In this document: piece after piece, positions 52,009-60,108 of the stretch
How the letters are laid out: each line of letters opens with the position of its first letter
Numbering within the stretch: position 1 is the first letter of the stretch
DNA from: Micromonospora cathayae
GTDB lineage: Bacteria; Actinomycetota; Actinomycetes; Mycobacteriales; Micromonosporaceae
NCBI RefSeq assembly: GCF_028993575.1
Contig: NZ_CP118615.1
Location: 6,849,001-6,913,000, forward strand
Direction: 5' to 3'
DNA: 64,000 nt
Notes under the pieces: model-generated
What the model saw: the letters and a program-made list of their open reading frames with translations, nothing else
The model's database searches: none
What the model was told of the DNA's origin: nothing
Position numbers and translations under genes: made by a program

Positions 52009-52956
52009 ATGCTGCGCATCACGCTGATCCGTGTGTTATCGGTTATTCCGGTGCTGTTCGGGATCTCGGTGATCTCGTTCCTGGTGATCCGCATGATCCC
52101 CGGTGACGTGATCAGCTCGATCATGGGACAGGACTTCGGCGACCCCGCGATCGAGGCGGAGATGCGCCGCTACTTCGGGCTCGACATGCCCGTCTACGAG
52201 CAGTTCCTGCGCTGGTTGGGTGCCCTGGTCCAGGGGGACCTGGGCACCTCCATGCGGACCGGCCAGCCGGTGCTGGAGGAGATCGGACAGCGCTTCCCGT
52301 CCACCCTGCTGCTGGCGCTGTCGTCGCTGCTGGTGTCGATCCTCATCTCGATCCCGCTCGGGGTGCTCAGCGCCACCAAGCGCAACGGCATCCTGGACGC
52401 CAGCACCCGGGTCGCCTCGCTGATCGGGCTCTCGCTGCCCAACTTCTGGCTGGGCATCCTGCTGGTGTACGTCTTCTCGGTCTCGCTGGGCTGGCTGCCG
52501 TCGCAGGGCGCGGGCGAGGGTGAGGGCTTCCTGGGCAGCCTGAAGTACCTCATCCTCCCGTCCGTCACCCTCGGCGCCAGCCTGGCGGCGATCAGCATGC
52601 GGATGACCCGGTCCAGCATGCTGGAGGTGCTCAACCAGGACTACGTCCGGACCGCCCGCGCCAAGGGGCTCGCCGAACGCGCGGTGCTGGTCCGGCACGC
52701 CCTGCGCAACTCGCTCATCCCGGTGGTGACCGTGCTCGGCATCCAGGCCGGCGCGCTGCTGGGCGGCACCGTCATCGTCGAGCAGGTCTTCGCCTGGCCG
52801 GGGCTGGGCACCATGGTCATCCGGGGCATCAGCCAGCGCGACTACCCGGTCGTCCAGGGCACCCTGCTCTTCCTCGCCTTCTTCTACGTCGTGGTCAACC
52901 TCCTCGTCGACCTCCTCTACACCTACCTGGATCCGAGGTTGCGCAGTGGTCACTGA
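52009..52956 (+). CDS. dppB: oligopeptide/dipeptide ABC importer permease (DppB-like)
   Basis: A 315-residue permease with six hydrophobic helices. The EAA cytoplasmic loop reads NQDYVRTARAKGLAERAVLVRHALRNSLIPVV, and the family N-terminus (VIPVLFGISVISFLVIRMIPGD) and the GTVIVEQVFAWPGLGTM segment are conserved. AGGAGAG lies before the ATG, 21 nt after the lrp stop. It overlaps dppC by 11 bp. Confidence 0.93.
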   Translation: MLRITLIRVLSVIPVLFGISVISFLVIRMIPGDVISSIMGQDFGDPAIEAEMRRYFGLDMPVYEQFLRWLGALVQGDLGTSMRTGQPVLEEIGQRFPSTLLLALSSLLVSILISIPLGVLSATKRNGILDASTRVASLIGLSLPNFWLGILLVYVFSVSLGWLPSQGAGEGEGFLGSLKYLILPSVTLGASLAAISMRMTRSSMLEVLNQDYVRTARAKGLAERAVLVRHALRNSLIPVVTVLGIQAGALLGGTVIVEQVFAWPGLGTMVIRGISQRDYPVVQGTLLFLAFFYVVVNLLVDLLYTYLDPRLRSGH

Positions 52957-53848
52957 AGTCCTCCCCGTACCCGGGCCGCAGACACCACCGGTCCGGACCG
53001 GACGCCGTGGCGGCCAACTGCTGCGGCTGATCACCCGGGACCGGGTCGGCGCGATCGGGCTGGTCATCGTGGTGCTGATGACCGCCGCCGCCGCGCTCGC
53101 CCCGCTGATCGCCCCGTACGACCCGACCGCGATGTCCAACCAGCGGCTCGCCCCGCCCGGCGGGGACTTCCTGCTCGGCGCGGACGAGGCCGGCCGGGAC
53201 CTGCTCAGCCGGGCGCTGTACGGCGCACGCACCTCACTCACGGTCAGCCTGATCGTGGTGGTCTGCGCCGGGACCATCGGCGTCCTGCTGGGGCTGCTCG
53301 CCGGCTTCTACCGGGGTGTCCTCGACGCGATCATCACCCCGGCCACCGACATCATGTTCTCCTTCCCCACCCTGCTGCTGGCGCTGGCCGTGGTGGCCGC
53401 CCGGGGCCCCGGCACGGAGAACCTGATCCTCGCCCTGGTCATCGTCTTCATCCCCAGCTTCGCCCGGATCGTGCGCGGCACCGCCATGTCGGTGCGCCGC
53501 GAGCCGTACGTGGAGTCGGGGCAGGCGGTCGGGCTGAGCAACACCCGGCTCATCCTCAAGTACATCCTGCCCAACTCGGTGGCCCCGATCGCGGTGCAGT
53601 TCACCACCAGCCTCGCCTACGCGATCCTGATCGAGGCGTCCCTGGGGTACCTCGGGCTGGGCGTGCAGCCGCCGCAGCCGTCCTGGGGCTCGATGCTGTC
53701 CAGCGGCAAGTCCTTCATGGAGATCTCGATCTGGCCGTCGGTGGTCCCCGGGGTCTGCATCATGATCGCCGTACTCGGGTTCAACCTGCTGGGTGACACC
53801 CTCCGCGACGTGCTGGACCCCCGACTGCGCGGCCGGTCCAGCCGCTGA
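52946..53848 (+). CDS. dppC: oligopeptide/dipeptide ABC importer permease (DppC-like)
   Basis: A 300-residue permease with the family hallmark HL-type segment FLLGADEAGRDLLSRALYGARTSL, five to six helices, and the EAA loop REPYVESGQAVGLSNTRLILKYILPN. The start is GTG inside dppB. The cytoplasmic N-terminus is about 35 residues. It pairs with DppB and the two ATPases of the divergent operon. Confidence 0.93.
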   Translation: MVTEVLPVPGPQTPPVRTGRRGGQLLRLITRDRVGAIGLVIVVLMTAAAALAPLIAPYDPTAMSNQRLAPPGGDFLLGADEAGRDLLSRALYGARTSLTVSLIVVVCAGTIGVLLGLLAGFYRGVLDAIITPATDIMFSFPTLLLALAVVAARGPGTENLILALVIVFIPSFARIVRGTAMSVRREPYVESGQAVGLSNTRLILKYILPNSVAPIAVQFTTSLAYAILIEASLGYLGLGVQPPQPSWGSMLSSGKSFMEISIWPSVVPGVCIMIAVLGFNLLGDTLRDVLDPRLRGRSSR

Positions 53849-53880
53849 GCCGGGCGGTCCGCCAGCGGTCGGCCGCTCCC

Positions 53881-53955
53881 CCGCCGACCAGCCGACCAGC
53901 CGACGCGCGACCCGCGAGCCGCGACCCGCCAGCCGCCGACCAGCCAGCCGCCGGC
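53881..53955. repeat. short degenerate repeats (GACCAG/CCG) upstream of the E1 gene
   Basis: The 152-bp gap between dppC and the E1 gene is filled by irregular repeats of CCGACCAG, GCGACCCGC and GCCAGCCG. No promoter is evident, and AAGGAG before the ATG is the E1 ribosome site. Confidence 0.5.
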
Positions 53956-54000
53956 CGTCCCGAAGCCGACCCGCTGACCCCCGCCGCAAGGAGCCCCGGC

Positions 54001-56193
54001 ATGGAAACCATCGACGAACACCTGGTACGCCGGCTGACCGGGTGGTCGGCCGGCGCACCGCTGCCCGCCGACCCCTCCCCCGACGTCGCGGTCGACCCCG
54101 CACTGCTGCTGGCCTACCTGGACGCCCAGGTGCAGAGCCGCCACCTCGACCTGGCGCTGCGCTGGTTGCAGTCCAAGCGGGAGGGCTTCTACACCATCGG
54201 GTCCAGCGGTCACGAGAGCAACGCCGCCGTGGCGCTGGCGCTGCGCCCGACCGACCCGGCTCTGCTGCACTACCGCTCCGGTGGCTTCTACGCCGCCCGC
54301 GCCGGCCAGGTCCCCGGGTCCACCCCGGTCGCGGACGTGCTGCACTCCGCCGCCGCCAGCCGGCAGGACCCGATCTCCGGCGGCCGGCACAAGGTCTTCG
54401 GCCACCGGGCGTTGAACGTCATCCCGCAGACCTCGACGATCGCCTCGCACCTGCCGCGTGCCATGGGCCTGGCGTTCGCCCTGGACCGGGGCACCGCCGC
54501 CGACACCGGGTACCCGGCCGACGCGGTGGTGGTGTGCAGCTTCGGCGACGCCTCCGCCAACCACTCCACCGCCGCCGGCGCGCTGAACGCCGTCGGCTAC
54601 ACCGCCCACCAGGGCCTCCCGGTGCCGCTGCTGTTCGTCTGCGAGGACAACGGCATCGGCATCAGCACCCGCTCGCCGCGCGGCTGGGTCCGCCGGATGC
54701 TGTCCGCGCTGCCCGGCCTCGACTACGCGTACGCCGACGGCACCGACCCGGCCGGTCTGCTGGCCACCGCGACCGAGGTGGTCCGCCAGGTGCGGACCGG
54801 CCGCCGGCCCGCCGTCCTGCACCTGGGCACCGTACGGTTCATGGGCCACGCCGGCTCGGACGCCGAACTCGCCTACCGCAGTCAGGCGGAGATCCTCGCC
54901 GACTACGCCCGCGACCCGATCCTGGCCACCGCGGCCGTGCTGGCCCGACGCGGCATCCTCGACCCGGCCGGGACCCTGGAACGCTACGAGCACGCCCGCA
55001 AGCTGGTGATGGAGCAGGCCGAGTCGCTGCTGGGCCGGGTCGGGCGGCTGGACAGCCCGGCGGCGGTGACCGAGCCGCTGACCGCCCGGCGGGTGACCGA
55101 GGTGAGCGGTGCCGCCGCCCGCCGACCGGGCACCGGCCGGGAGCGGGTGTACGGCGACCGGCCGCCGGAGTCCCGGGGACCGCTCACCCTCGCCCAGTCG
55201 ATCAACGCGGCCCTGCACGACGCGCTGCTCACCTGGCCGCAGGCCCAGGTGTTCGGCGAGGACGTGGCCCGCAAGGGCGGCGTCTACGGCGTCACCCGGG
55301 GGCTGCGCAAGGCGTTCGGGGCCGGCCGGGTCTTCGACACCCTCCTCGACGAGCAGACCATCCTCGGGGTGGCGCTCGGCGGGGCGCTGGCCGGCACGCT
55401 GCCGATCCCGGAGATCCAGTACCTCGCGTACCTGCACAACGCCGAGGACCAGCTGCGCGGCGAGGCCGCGTCGCTGCGGTTCTTCTCCGCCGGGCAGTAC
55501 GCCAACGGCATGGTGGTGCGGATCGCCGGCCTGGCGTACCAGAAGGGGTTCGGCGGGCACTTCCACAACGACAACTCGGTGGCCGTGCTGCGGGACATCC
55601 CCGGCCTGGTGCTGGCGGTGGCGTCGCACCCGGCCACCGCCCCGGCGCTGCTGCGGCAGTGCCTGGCCCTGGCCGAGCAGGAGGGCCGGGTCTGCGTGTT
55701 CCTCGAACCGATCGCCCTGTACCACACCCGTGACCTGCACACCGACGGCGACGGCCGGTGGCTGGCCCGGTACCCGGAACCGGCCGACTGGGCGTCCGCC
55801 GAGACCCCGCTGGGCCAGGTCCGGACCGTCCGCGCGGGCACCGACCTGGCGCTGGTCACCTTCGGCAACGGCGTACCGATGAGCCTGCGGGTGGCCGACA
55901 CCCTGGCCCGGGAGGGCGTCGAGGCGCGGGTCATCGACCTCCAGTGGCTCGCCCCGCTGCCCGCCGCCGGCCTGCGCGCCGCCCTCGACGGGATCTCCCG
56001 GGTCCTGGTCGTGGACGAGACCCGGGTCAGCGGCGGCGTCGCCGAGGCCGTGGTGGCGGCCCTGGTGGACGCCGGTTTCCCCGGCCGGATCGCCCGGGTG
56101 AACAGCGTCGACAGCTACGTCCCGCTGGGTCCGGCCGCCGACCAGGTGCTGCTGGGTGAACCCGACATCCTGGCCGCCGCCCGCCGGGTGTGA
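54001..56193 (+). CDS. fused E1 alpha/beta 2-oxoacid dehydrogenase component (branched-chain type)
   Basis: A 730-residue thiamin-diphosphate enzyme. The alpha-like half (about 1-375) holds the TPP motif GDASANHST (182-190) and SGGRHKVFGHRALNV; the beta-like half (about 395-730) has FGEDVARKGGVYGVTRGL, PEIQYLAYLHNAEDQLRG and the C-terminal transketolase domain (VIDLQWLAPLP, VVDETRVSGGVAEAVV). E1 of BCKDH-like complexes decarboxylates a 2-oxoacid and passes the acyl group to a lipoyl E2. No E2 or E3 gene is in the window, so it must borrow them or act alone. It is the last gene of the lrp operon; a 13-bp terminator follows. Confidence 0.88.
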   Translation: METIDEHLVRRLTGWSAGAPLPADPSPDVAVDPALLLAYLDAQVQSRHLDLALRWLQSKREGFYTIGSSGHESNAAVALALRPTDPALLHYRSGGFYAARAGQVPGSTPVADVLHSAAASRQDPISGGRHKVFGHRALNVIPQTSTIASHLPRAMGLAFALDRGTAADTGYPADAVVVCSFGDASANHSTAAGALNAVGYTAHQGLPVPLLFVCEDNGIGISTRSPRGWVRRMLSALPGLDYAYADGTDPAGLLATATEVVRQVRTGRRPAVLHLGTVRFMGHAGSDAELAYRSQAEILADYARDPILATAAVLARRGILDPAGTLERYEHARKLVMEQAESLLGRVGRLDSPAAVTEPLTARRVTEVSGAAARRPGTGRERVYGDRPPESRGPLTLAQSINAALHDALLTWPQAQVFGEDVARKGGVYGVTRGLRKAFGAGRVFDTLLDEQTILGVALGGALAGTLPIPEIQYLAYLHNAEDQLRGEAASLRFFSAGQYANGMVVRIAGLAYQKGFGGHFHNDNSVAVLRDIPGLVLAVASHPATAPALLRQCLALAEQEGRVCVFLEPIALYHTRDLHTDGDGRWLARYPEPADWASAETPLGQVRTVRAGTDLALVTFGNGVPMSLRVADTLAREGVEARVIDLQWLAPLPAAGLRAALDGISRVLVVDETRVSGGVAEAVVAALVDAGFPGRIARVNSVDSYVPLGPAADQVLLGEPDILAAARRV

Positions 56194-56209
56194 GAGGGCG
56201 GACGACGGA

Positions 56210-56239
56210 ACGGCCCACCCGCGGGTGCGGGTGGGCCGT
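56210..56239. terminator. terminator between E1 and hydroxyacid dehydrogenase genes
   Basis: A 13-bp perfect stem (ACGGCCCACCCGC and complement) with a GGGT loop, 17 nt after the E1 stop and just downstream of the convergent gene's stop, so it can serve both strands. Confidence 0.85.
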
Positions 56240-56256
56240 CGCCGTTTCCGGATGGG

Positions 56257-57237
56257 TCAGTAGCCGAGGTCGGGCTGACGCTTGGTGCCGAGCAGTTCCT
56301 CGCCGGCCAGGTACCGGTCGAAGTTGGCGCAGAAGTCGGCGCCGAGCCGTTGCAGGTTGCCGTCGCCCCGGAACGACGTGTGCGGGGTGATCGTGGTGCG
56401 GGGCAGCCCCCACAGCCGGTGCTCCGGCGGCAGCGGCTCCTGCTCGAACACGTCGAGCACGGCGGCGGCGATCCGGCCCTGCCGCATGGCGTCGACCAGG
56501 GCGTCCTCCACGATCAGCGCGCCCCGGCCCACGTTCACCAGCACCGCGCTCTCCTTCATCGCCGCGAAGTGCGCGGCGTCGAAGAAGTACCGGTTCTCCG
56601 TGGTCAGCGGCATGGCCAGCACCACCGCGTCGGCGTCGGGCAGCAGCGCCAGGTGCTCCCCGTACGCGACCACCCGGTCGAAGCCCTCGGTGGGCGTGCC
56701 GGCCCGGTTCACCCCGACCACGGTGGCCCCGAGCGCCCGCGCCCGCCAGGCCACCTCACCGCCGATGCCCCCGGTACCGAAGACCAGCATGGTGCTGCCG
56801 ATGACGTCCCGGGCGACGACCCGGACCCACTCCCGGCGTTCCTGCGCCGCGCGCAGCTCGGGGAACGCCCGCGAGTGCATGAGCACCGCGCCGACGACGT
56901 ACTCGGCGATCGGCACGTTGTACGAGTTCGGCGACCGGGTGTAGATCAGCCCCTCGTCGAGGCGGCGGCGCATGATGTCGCCACCGACCCAGTCGAAGCC
57001 GGCGGCGGTGATCTGCACCCAGCGCAGCCGGTCGCACTTGCTGAGCAGCGTGTCGAAGGTGTCCTCGTTCATCGCGCTGCGCAGGATCACCTCGGCGTCG
57101 AGCCACTCCTCACGGACCGGCTCGTCGTCCGGGACCGCCGTGAACCGGCAGTGCGGGTACCGTTCGCGCAGCTGCGGCAGCAGGTCGGCCAGGTTCGGGG
57201 TGAGCAGTACGTGCGGTCCCCCGCCGTCGACGGTCAT
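56257..57237 (-). CDS. D-2-hydroxyacid dehydrogenase, copy 2
   Basis: A 326-residue NAD(P)-dependent dehydrogenase: FGTGGIGGEVAWRARALGA (Rossmann turn), catalytic Arg in VNVGRGALIV, Glu in DVFEQEPLPPEH and His in ITPHTSF. It is only distantly like the other D-2-hydroxyacid dehydrogenase of the locus and resembles glyoxylate/hydroxypyruvate-reductase-like forms. It is coupled (ATGA overlap) to the small tautomerase homologue upstream. A different chiral centre or direction of reaction from copy 1 is possible. Confidence 0.88.
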   Translation of the reverse strand: MTVDGGGPHVLLTPNLADLLPQLRERYPHCRFTAVPDDEPVREEWLDAEVILRSAMNEDTFDTLLSKCDRLRWVQITAAGFDWVGGDIMRRRLDEGLIYTRSPNSYNVPIAEYVVGAVLMHSRAFPELRAAQERREWVRVVARDVIGSTMLVFGTGGIGGEVAWRARALGATVVGVNRAGTPTEGFDRVVAYGEHLALLPDADAVVLAMPLTTENRYFFDAAHFAAMKESAVLVNVGRGALIVEDALVDAMRQGRIAAAVLDVFEQEPLPPEHRLWGLPRTTITPHTSFRGDGNLQRLGADFCANFDRYLAGEELLGTKRQPDLGY

Positions 57238-57434
57238 GACTTCTCCTGCGCACGCTTCCGGTTGTTGTAGGTCACCCCGCCCTTGGCCCAGTTGTCGTAG
57301 GAGACCTCATAGAGCAGGACGTGGGTGTTCTCGCGGGGCGAGCCGTACTTGACCAGCACGTCGGTCAGCTCGGCGATGATCGCCTCCTTGGTCTCCTGGT
57401 CACGCTTGCCGATCTCGGCACGGATGATCGCCAT
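57234..57434 (-). CDS. 4-oxalocrotonate tautomerase homologue lacking Pro1
   Basis: A 66-residue protein matching the short 4-OT family (strand, helix DQETKEAIIAELTDVLVKYG, strand HVLLYEVSYDNWAKGGV). These enzymes use an N-terminal Pro exposed by Met removal as catalytic base. Here the second codon is GCG (Ala), not CCG, directly visible in MAIIRAEIGKRD. No alternative start places Pro first. It may have lost activity, act as a binding subunit, or use another residue. It is coupled to the following D-2-hydroxyacid dehydrogenase gene. Confidence 0.8.
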   Translation of the reverse strand: MAIIRAEIGKRDQETKEAIIAELTDVLVKYGSPRENTHVLLYEVSYDNWAKGGVTYNNRKRAQEKS

Positions 57435-57477
57435 CTCGCTCAGTTCTCCTCTGTCCTCGTCCGGTTTCTCGCGCTGG

Positions 57478-58344
57478 TCAGCTTGTCGTCGTCGCGCCGA
57501 CGAAGTCCGGGTTGCGGGCGTACTCGGCCTTGACCGCCAGGTAGGCGAAGGCGTGCGTGACGCCGGTGGCCAGGACCCCGTCGAACACCTCACGGGCCTT
57601 GTCGACGTCGCCGTTGTAGTAGTGCCAGTTGCCCAGGCCGTAGCCCTGGGTGACGGTGCGCAGGCCGTTGCCGTCGCACATCGCCCAGAGCTGGTCCGGG
57701 GTGATCTCGCCGGTGTAGAGCCGCATCCGGCCCTCGTACCCGACCAGGTGGTCGTCGGGGACCAGGGCGACGGCGCGGAACCGGTCGAGCACCTCCTCGG
57801 CCTCCGCCGCCCGGCCGAGCCGGCGCAGCGCCATGTACTGCCAGTCCTGCGACGCCACCAGCCCCTCCTGGTGCCGGGAGGCCAGCTCGGCGGCCCGGAA
57901 GCTCGGCAGGCAGCCCTCGAAGTCACCGGCGAGGTACTGGGCGACGCCGAGGTGGTACCAGACGGACGCGTGCAGGGTGGTGTTGTAGCGGGCCAGGACC
58001 GACGGGTCCTGCGCGGCCGCGGTGTCGCTGAGGTGCTGCGGCCGGACCTCGTCGTCACGGCCGAGGATCAGGTGGACGACGTCCTTCTCCACCTCGGGCT
58101 GGTACATCTCGTACTCGTCCTCGACGCCGTCGAGCTGGTCGGCGGCGGTCCGCAGGTCCTCGATCGCCCCCGGGTAGTCGCCGATCGAGATCCGCCGGTG
58201 TCCCCGGAACCGCAGCAGCCGCGGGCTGTTCGGCTCCAGTTCCAGCGCCTCGGTGAGCAGGGCCACCGACTCGGCGTGCCGGTTCAGGTAGCCCTTGAGC
58301 CGGGCGGCGATGACATAGCGGTGGGTCAGCGGTACGGACGTCAT
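57478..58344 (-). CDS. TPR-repeat protein
   Basis: A 288-residue soluble protein with several tetratricopeptide-like helical pairs (NRHAESVALLTEALELEPNSPRLLRFRG, YPGAIEDLRTAADQ, WYHLGVAQYLAGDFEGCLPSFRAAELA, GDVDKAREVFDGVLATG). It has no signal peptide or catalytic motif. It lies between the SBP gene, from which a strong hairpin separates it, and the tautomerase gene. A scaffold or regulatory role in the catabolic locus is possible. Confidence 0.75.
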   Translation of the reverse strand: MTSVPLTHRYVIAARLKGYLNRHAESVALLTEALELEPNSPRLLRFRGHRRISIGDYPGAIEDLRTAADQLDGVEDEYEMYQPEVEKDVVHLILGRDDEVRPQHLSDTAAAQDPSVLARYNTTLHASVWYHLGVAQYLAGDFEGCLPSFRAAELASRHQEGLVASQDWQYMALRRLGRAAEAEEVLDRFRAVALVPDDHLVGYEGRMRLYTGEITPDQLWAMCDGNGLRTVTQGYGLGNWHYYNGDVDKAREVFDGVLATGVTHAFAYLAVKAEYARNPDFVGATTTS

Positions 58345-58426
58345 GGGCTGCCTTTCGTCACGGTGGTGGCGCAGGGCCGGAGGCGGCGGCGGGAACAGTG
58401 CCGGGGCCCGGTGGTGGCGGACGGTG

Positions 58427-58463
58427 GTGGCGGGGGCGCCCGCGGGATCGGCGCCCCCGCCAC
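58427..58463 (-). terminator. hairpin between SBP and TPR genes
   Basis: A 14-bp perfect stem (GTGGCGGGGGCGCC and complement) with a 9-nt loop, 3 nt after the SBP stop. Within the operon it would raise SBP transcript relative to downstream genes, as is common for ABC binding proteins. Confidence 0.8.
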
Positions 58464-58466
58464 GGC

Positions 58467-60077
58467 TCACCGGTCCAGCCAGATGTTCTTGTAGAACCGG
58501 TACGTCGGCGTCGGGTCGCCCCGGTAGCCCATGACGTCCTTCTGCACCACGTCGAAGTCGGCGTTCAGGAAGGTCATGGCGACCGGACCACGCTCGGCCA
58601 GGATCTTCTCGGCCTGCTGGTACAGCGCCGCGCGCTTGTCCTTGTCCATTTCCGAGCGGGCCTGCACGACCAGGTTCTCGTACTCCGGGTCGGTCCAGCC
58701 GCCGTAGTTCAGCCCGCCGCCCTTGAGGAAGCTGGCGGTGAACCGCTCGTCCGGGTCGTAGGTCAGGCCGAAGCCGGACTGGTACATGTCGAAGTCGGCG
58801 GACTTGGTCTTGGTGTCGGCGATGGTCGACTCCACCGACTCGATGGTCACCTTGATGCCGATCTTGGCGAGCTGCTGCTGTTCCACCTCGGCCGAGCGCA
58901 CCTGGAACGCCGAGGTGGCGATCACCATCAGCTTCGCCTCGAAGCCGTTCGGGAAGCCCGCCTCGGCCAGCAGCGCCTTGGCCTTCTCGATGTCCGGCTT
59001 GCCGTACACCGGCTCCTTCAGCGCGCCGAACCGGTCCGGCGGCAGGTAACCGGCGTTGAGCGCGGTCCCGAAGCCGGAGTTGGCCACGTTGAGGATCTCC
59101 TGACGGTCCAGCGCCAGGAAGATCGCCTGCCGGACCTTCACGTTGTCGTACGGGGCCTTGGAGGTGTTCAGCCGCAGGTGCAGCGAGAGCGAACCGGAGC
59201 CGCCGTACCACTTGAGCTTCTCGTCGCGCTTGAGCGCGTCGATGAACTCGGGGGCCGGCCGCCAGAGGAAGTCGACCGTGCCGCTGCGGATCGCGGCGGC
59301 GCGCGCGTTGTCGTCCGGGTTGAAGGTGAAGTCGACCCCGTCGAGGTAGGGGACGCCCTGCTCCCAGTACTTGTCGTGCTTGTCGAGCTTGATCGCCTGG
59401 CCGGCGACCCGGGAGGTCAGCTTGAACGGGCCGCTGCCGCCGTCGACGCTGCCGTTGAGGCCGCCGGCCTCGGCGACGTCCTTGTCCACGATGGAGGAGG
59501 CGGCGGTGGAGAGCAGGGTCAGGATGGCCGCGTTCGGCTTCGACAGCGTCATCTCGACGGTCCGCTCGTCGGGCGCCGCGACCGAGGCGATGCCCTCGTA
59601 GCTGCGGGCCCGCGGGGCCCGGGTCTCCGGGTTCTGGATCCGCTCGATCGAGTACTTGACGTCGGCCGCGGTCACCTTGCGTCCGCTGTGGAAGTAGGCG
59701 TTGTCCCGGAGCTTGAAGGTGACCTTCAGCCCGTCGGCGCTCTGCTCCCAGGACTCGGCGATGGCCGGCTTGATCTCGCCCCGGTACGACTGCACCAGCG
59801 ACTCGTAGATCTGCTCGTTGATGACGAAGGCCGAGGTCTCCGACATCTTGTGCGGGTCCAGTTCGTTGGCGTCCAGCCGGATCATGATCCGCAACCGTCC
59901 GCCGGACTTCGGGGAACCCGCCGGCTGCGCCTCGTCCTCCAGACGGACGTTGCTGGTCAGACCGTCGTTGCCGGTCCCGCCGGCGTCGTTGGACGGTGGC
60001 TCACCGCCCCCGCAGCCGGCCGCGAGCGCCGACACGACGCCCACCGCCAGCAATGTGCTCAAAAATCGGGTACGCAT
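58467..60077 (-). CDS. dppA: peptide-type ABC substrate-binding lipoprotein (DppA/OppA-like)
   Basis: A 536-residue SBP_bac_5 family lipoprotein. The lipobox is LAAGC with lipidated C22, followed by a Gly/Ser/Asn linker. The core shows the family pattern (DANELDPHKMSETSAFVINEQIYESLV, LKDNAYFHSGRKVTAADVKYSIERI-like segment, VRQAIFLALDRQEIL, YDPDERFTASFLKGGGLNYGGWTDPEYENLV). It delivers the substrate to DppBCDF. AGGAG precedes the ATG. The gene lies 31 nt after the dipeptidase gene. Confidence 0.93.
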   Translation of the reverse strand: MRTRFLSTLLAVGVVSALAAGCGGGEPPSNDAGGTGNDGLTSNVRLEDEAQPAGSPKSGGRLRIMIRLDANELDPHKMSETSAFVINEQIYESLVQSYRGEIKPAIAESWEQSADGLKVTFKLRDNAYFHSGRKVTAADVKYSIERIQNPETRAPRARSYEGIASVAAPDERTVEMTLSKPNAAILTLLSTAASSIVDKDVAEAGGLNGSVDGGSGPFKLTSRVAGQAIKLDKHDKYWEQGVPYLDGVDFTFNPDDNARAAAIRSGTVDFLWRPAPEFIDALKRDEKLKWYGGSGSLSLHLRLNTSKAPYDNVKVRQAIFLALDRQEILNVANSGFGTALNAGYLPPDRFGALKEPVYGKPDIEKAKALLAEAGFPNGFEAKLMVIATSAFQVRSAEVEQQQLAKIGIKVTIESVESTIADTKTKSADFDMYQSGFGLTYDPDERFTASFLKGGGLNYGGWTDPEYENLVVQARSEMDKDKRAALYQQAEKILAERGPVAMTFLNADFDVVQKDVMGYRGDPTPTYRFYKNIWLDR

Positions 60078-60108
60078 GGGTCTCCTTGGCTGGTGTCACG
60101 ATCAGCGC

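Noticed and set aside
53617..55740. 707-codon minus-strand frame opposite dppC and the E1 gene
   Set aside because: Typical GC-rich shadow; both plus-strand genes have clear family signatures.
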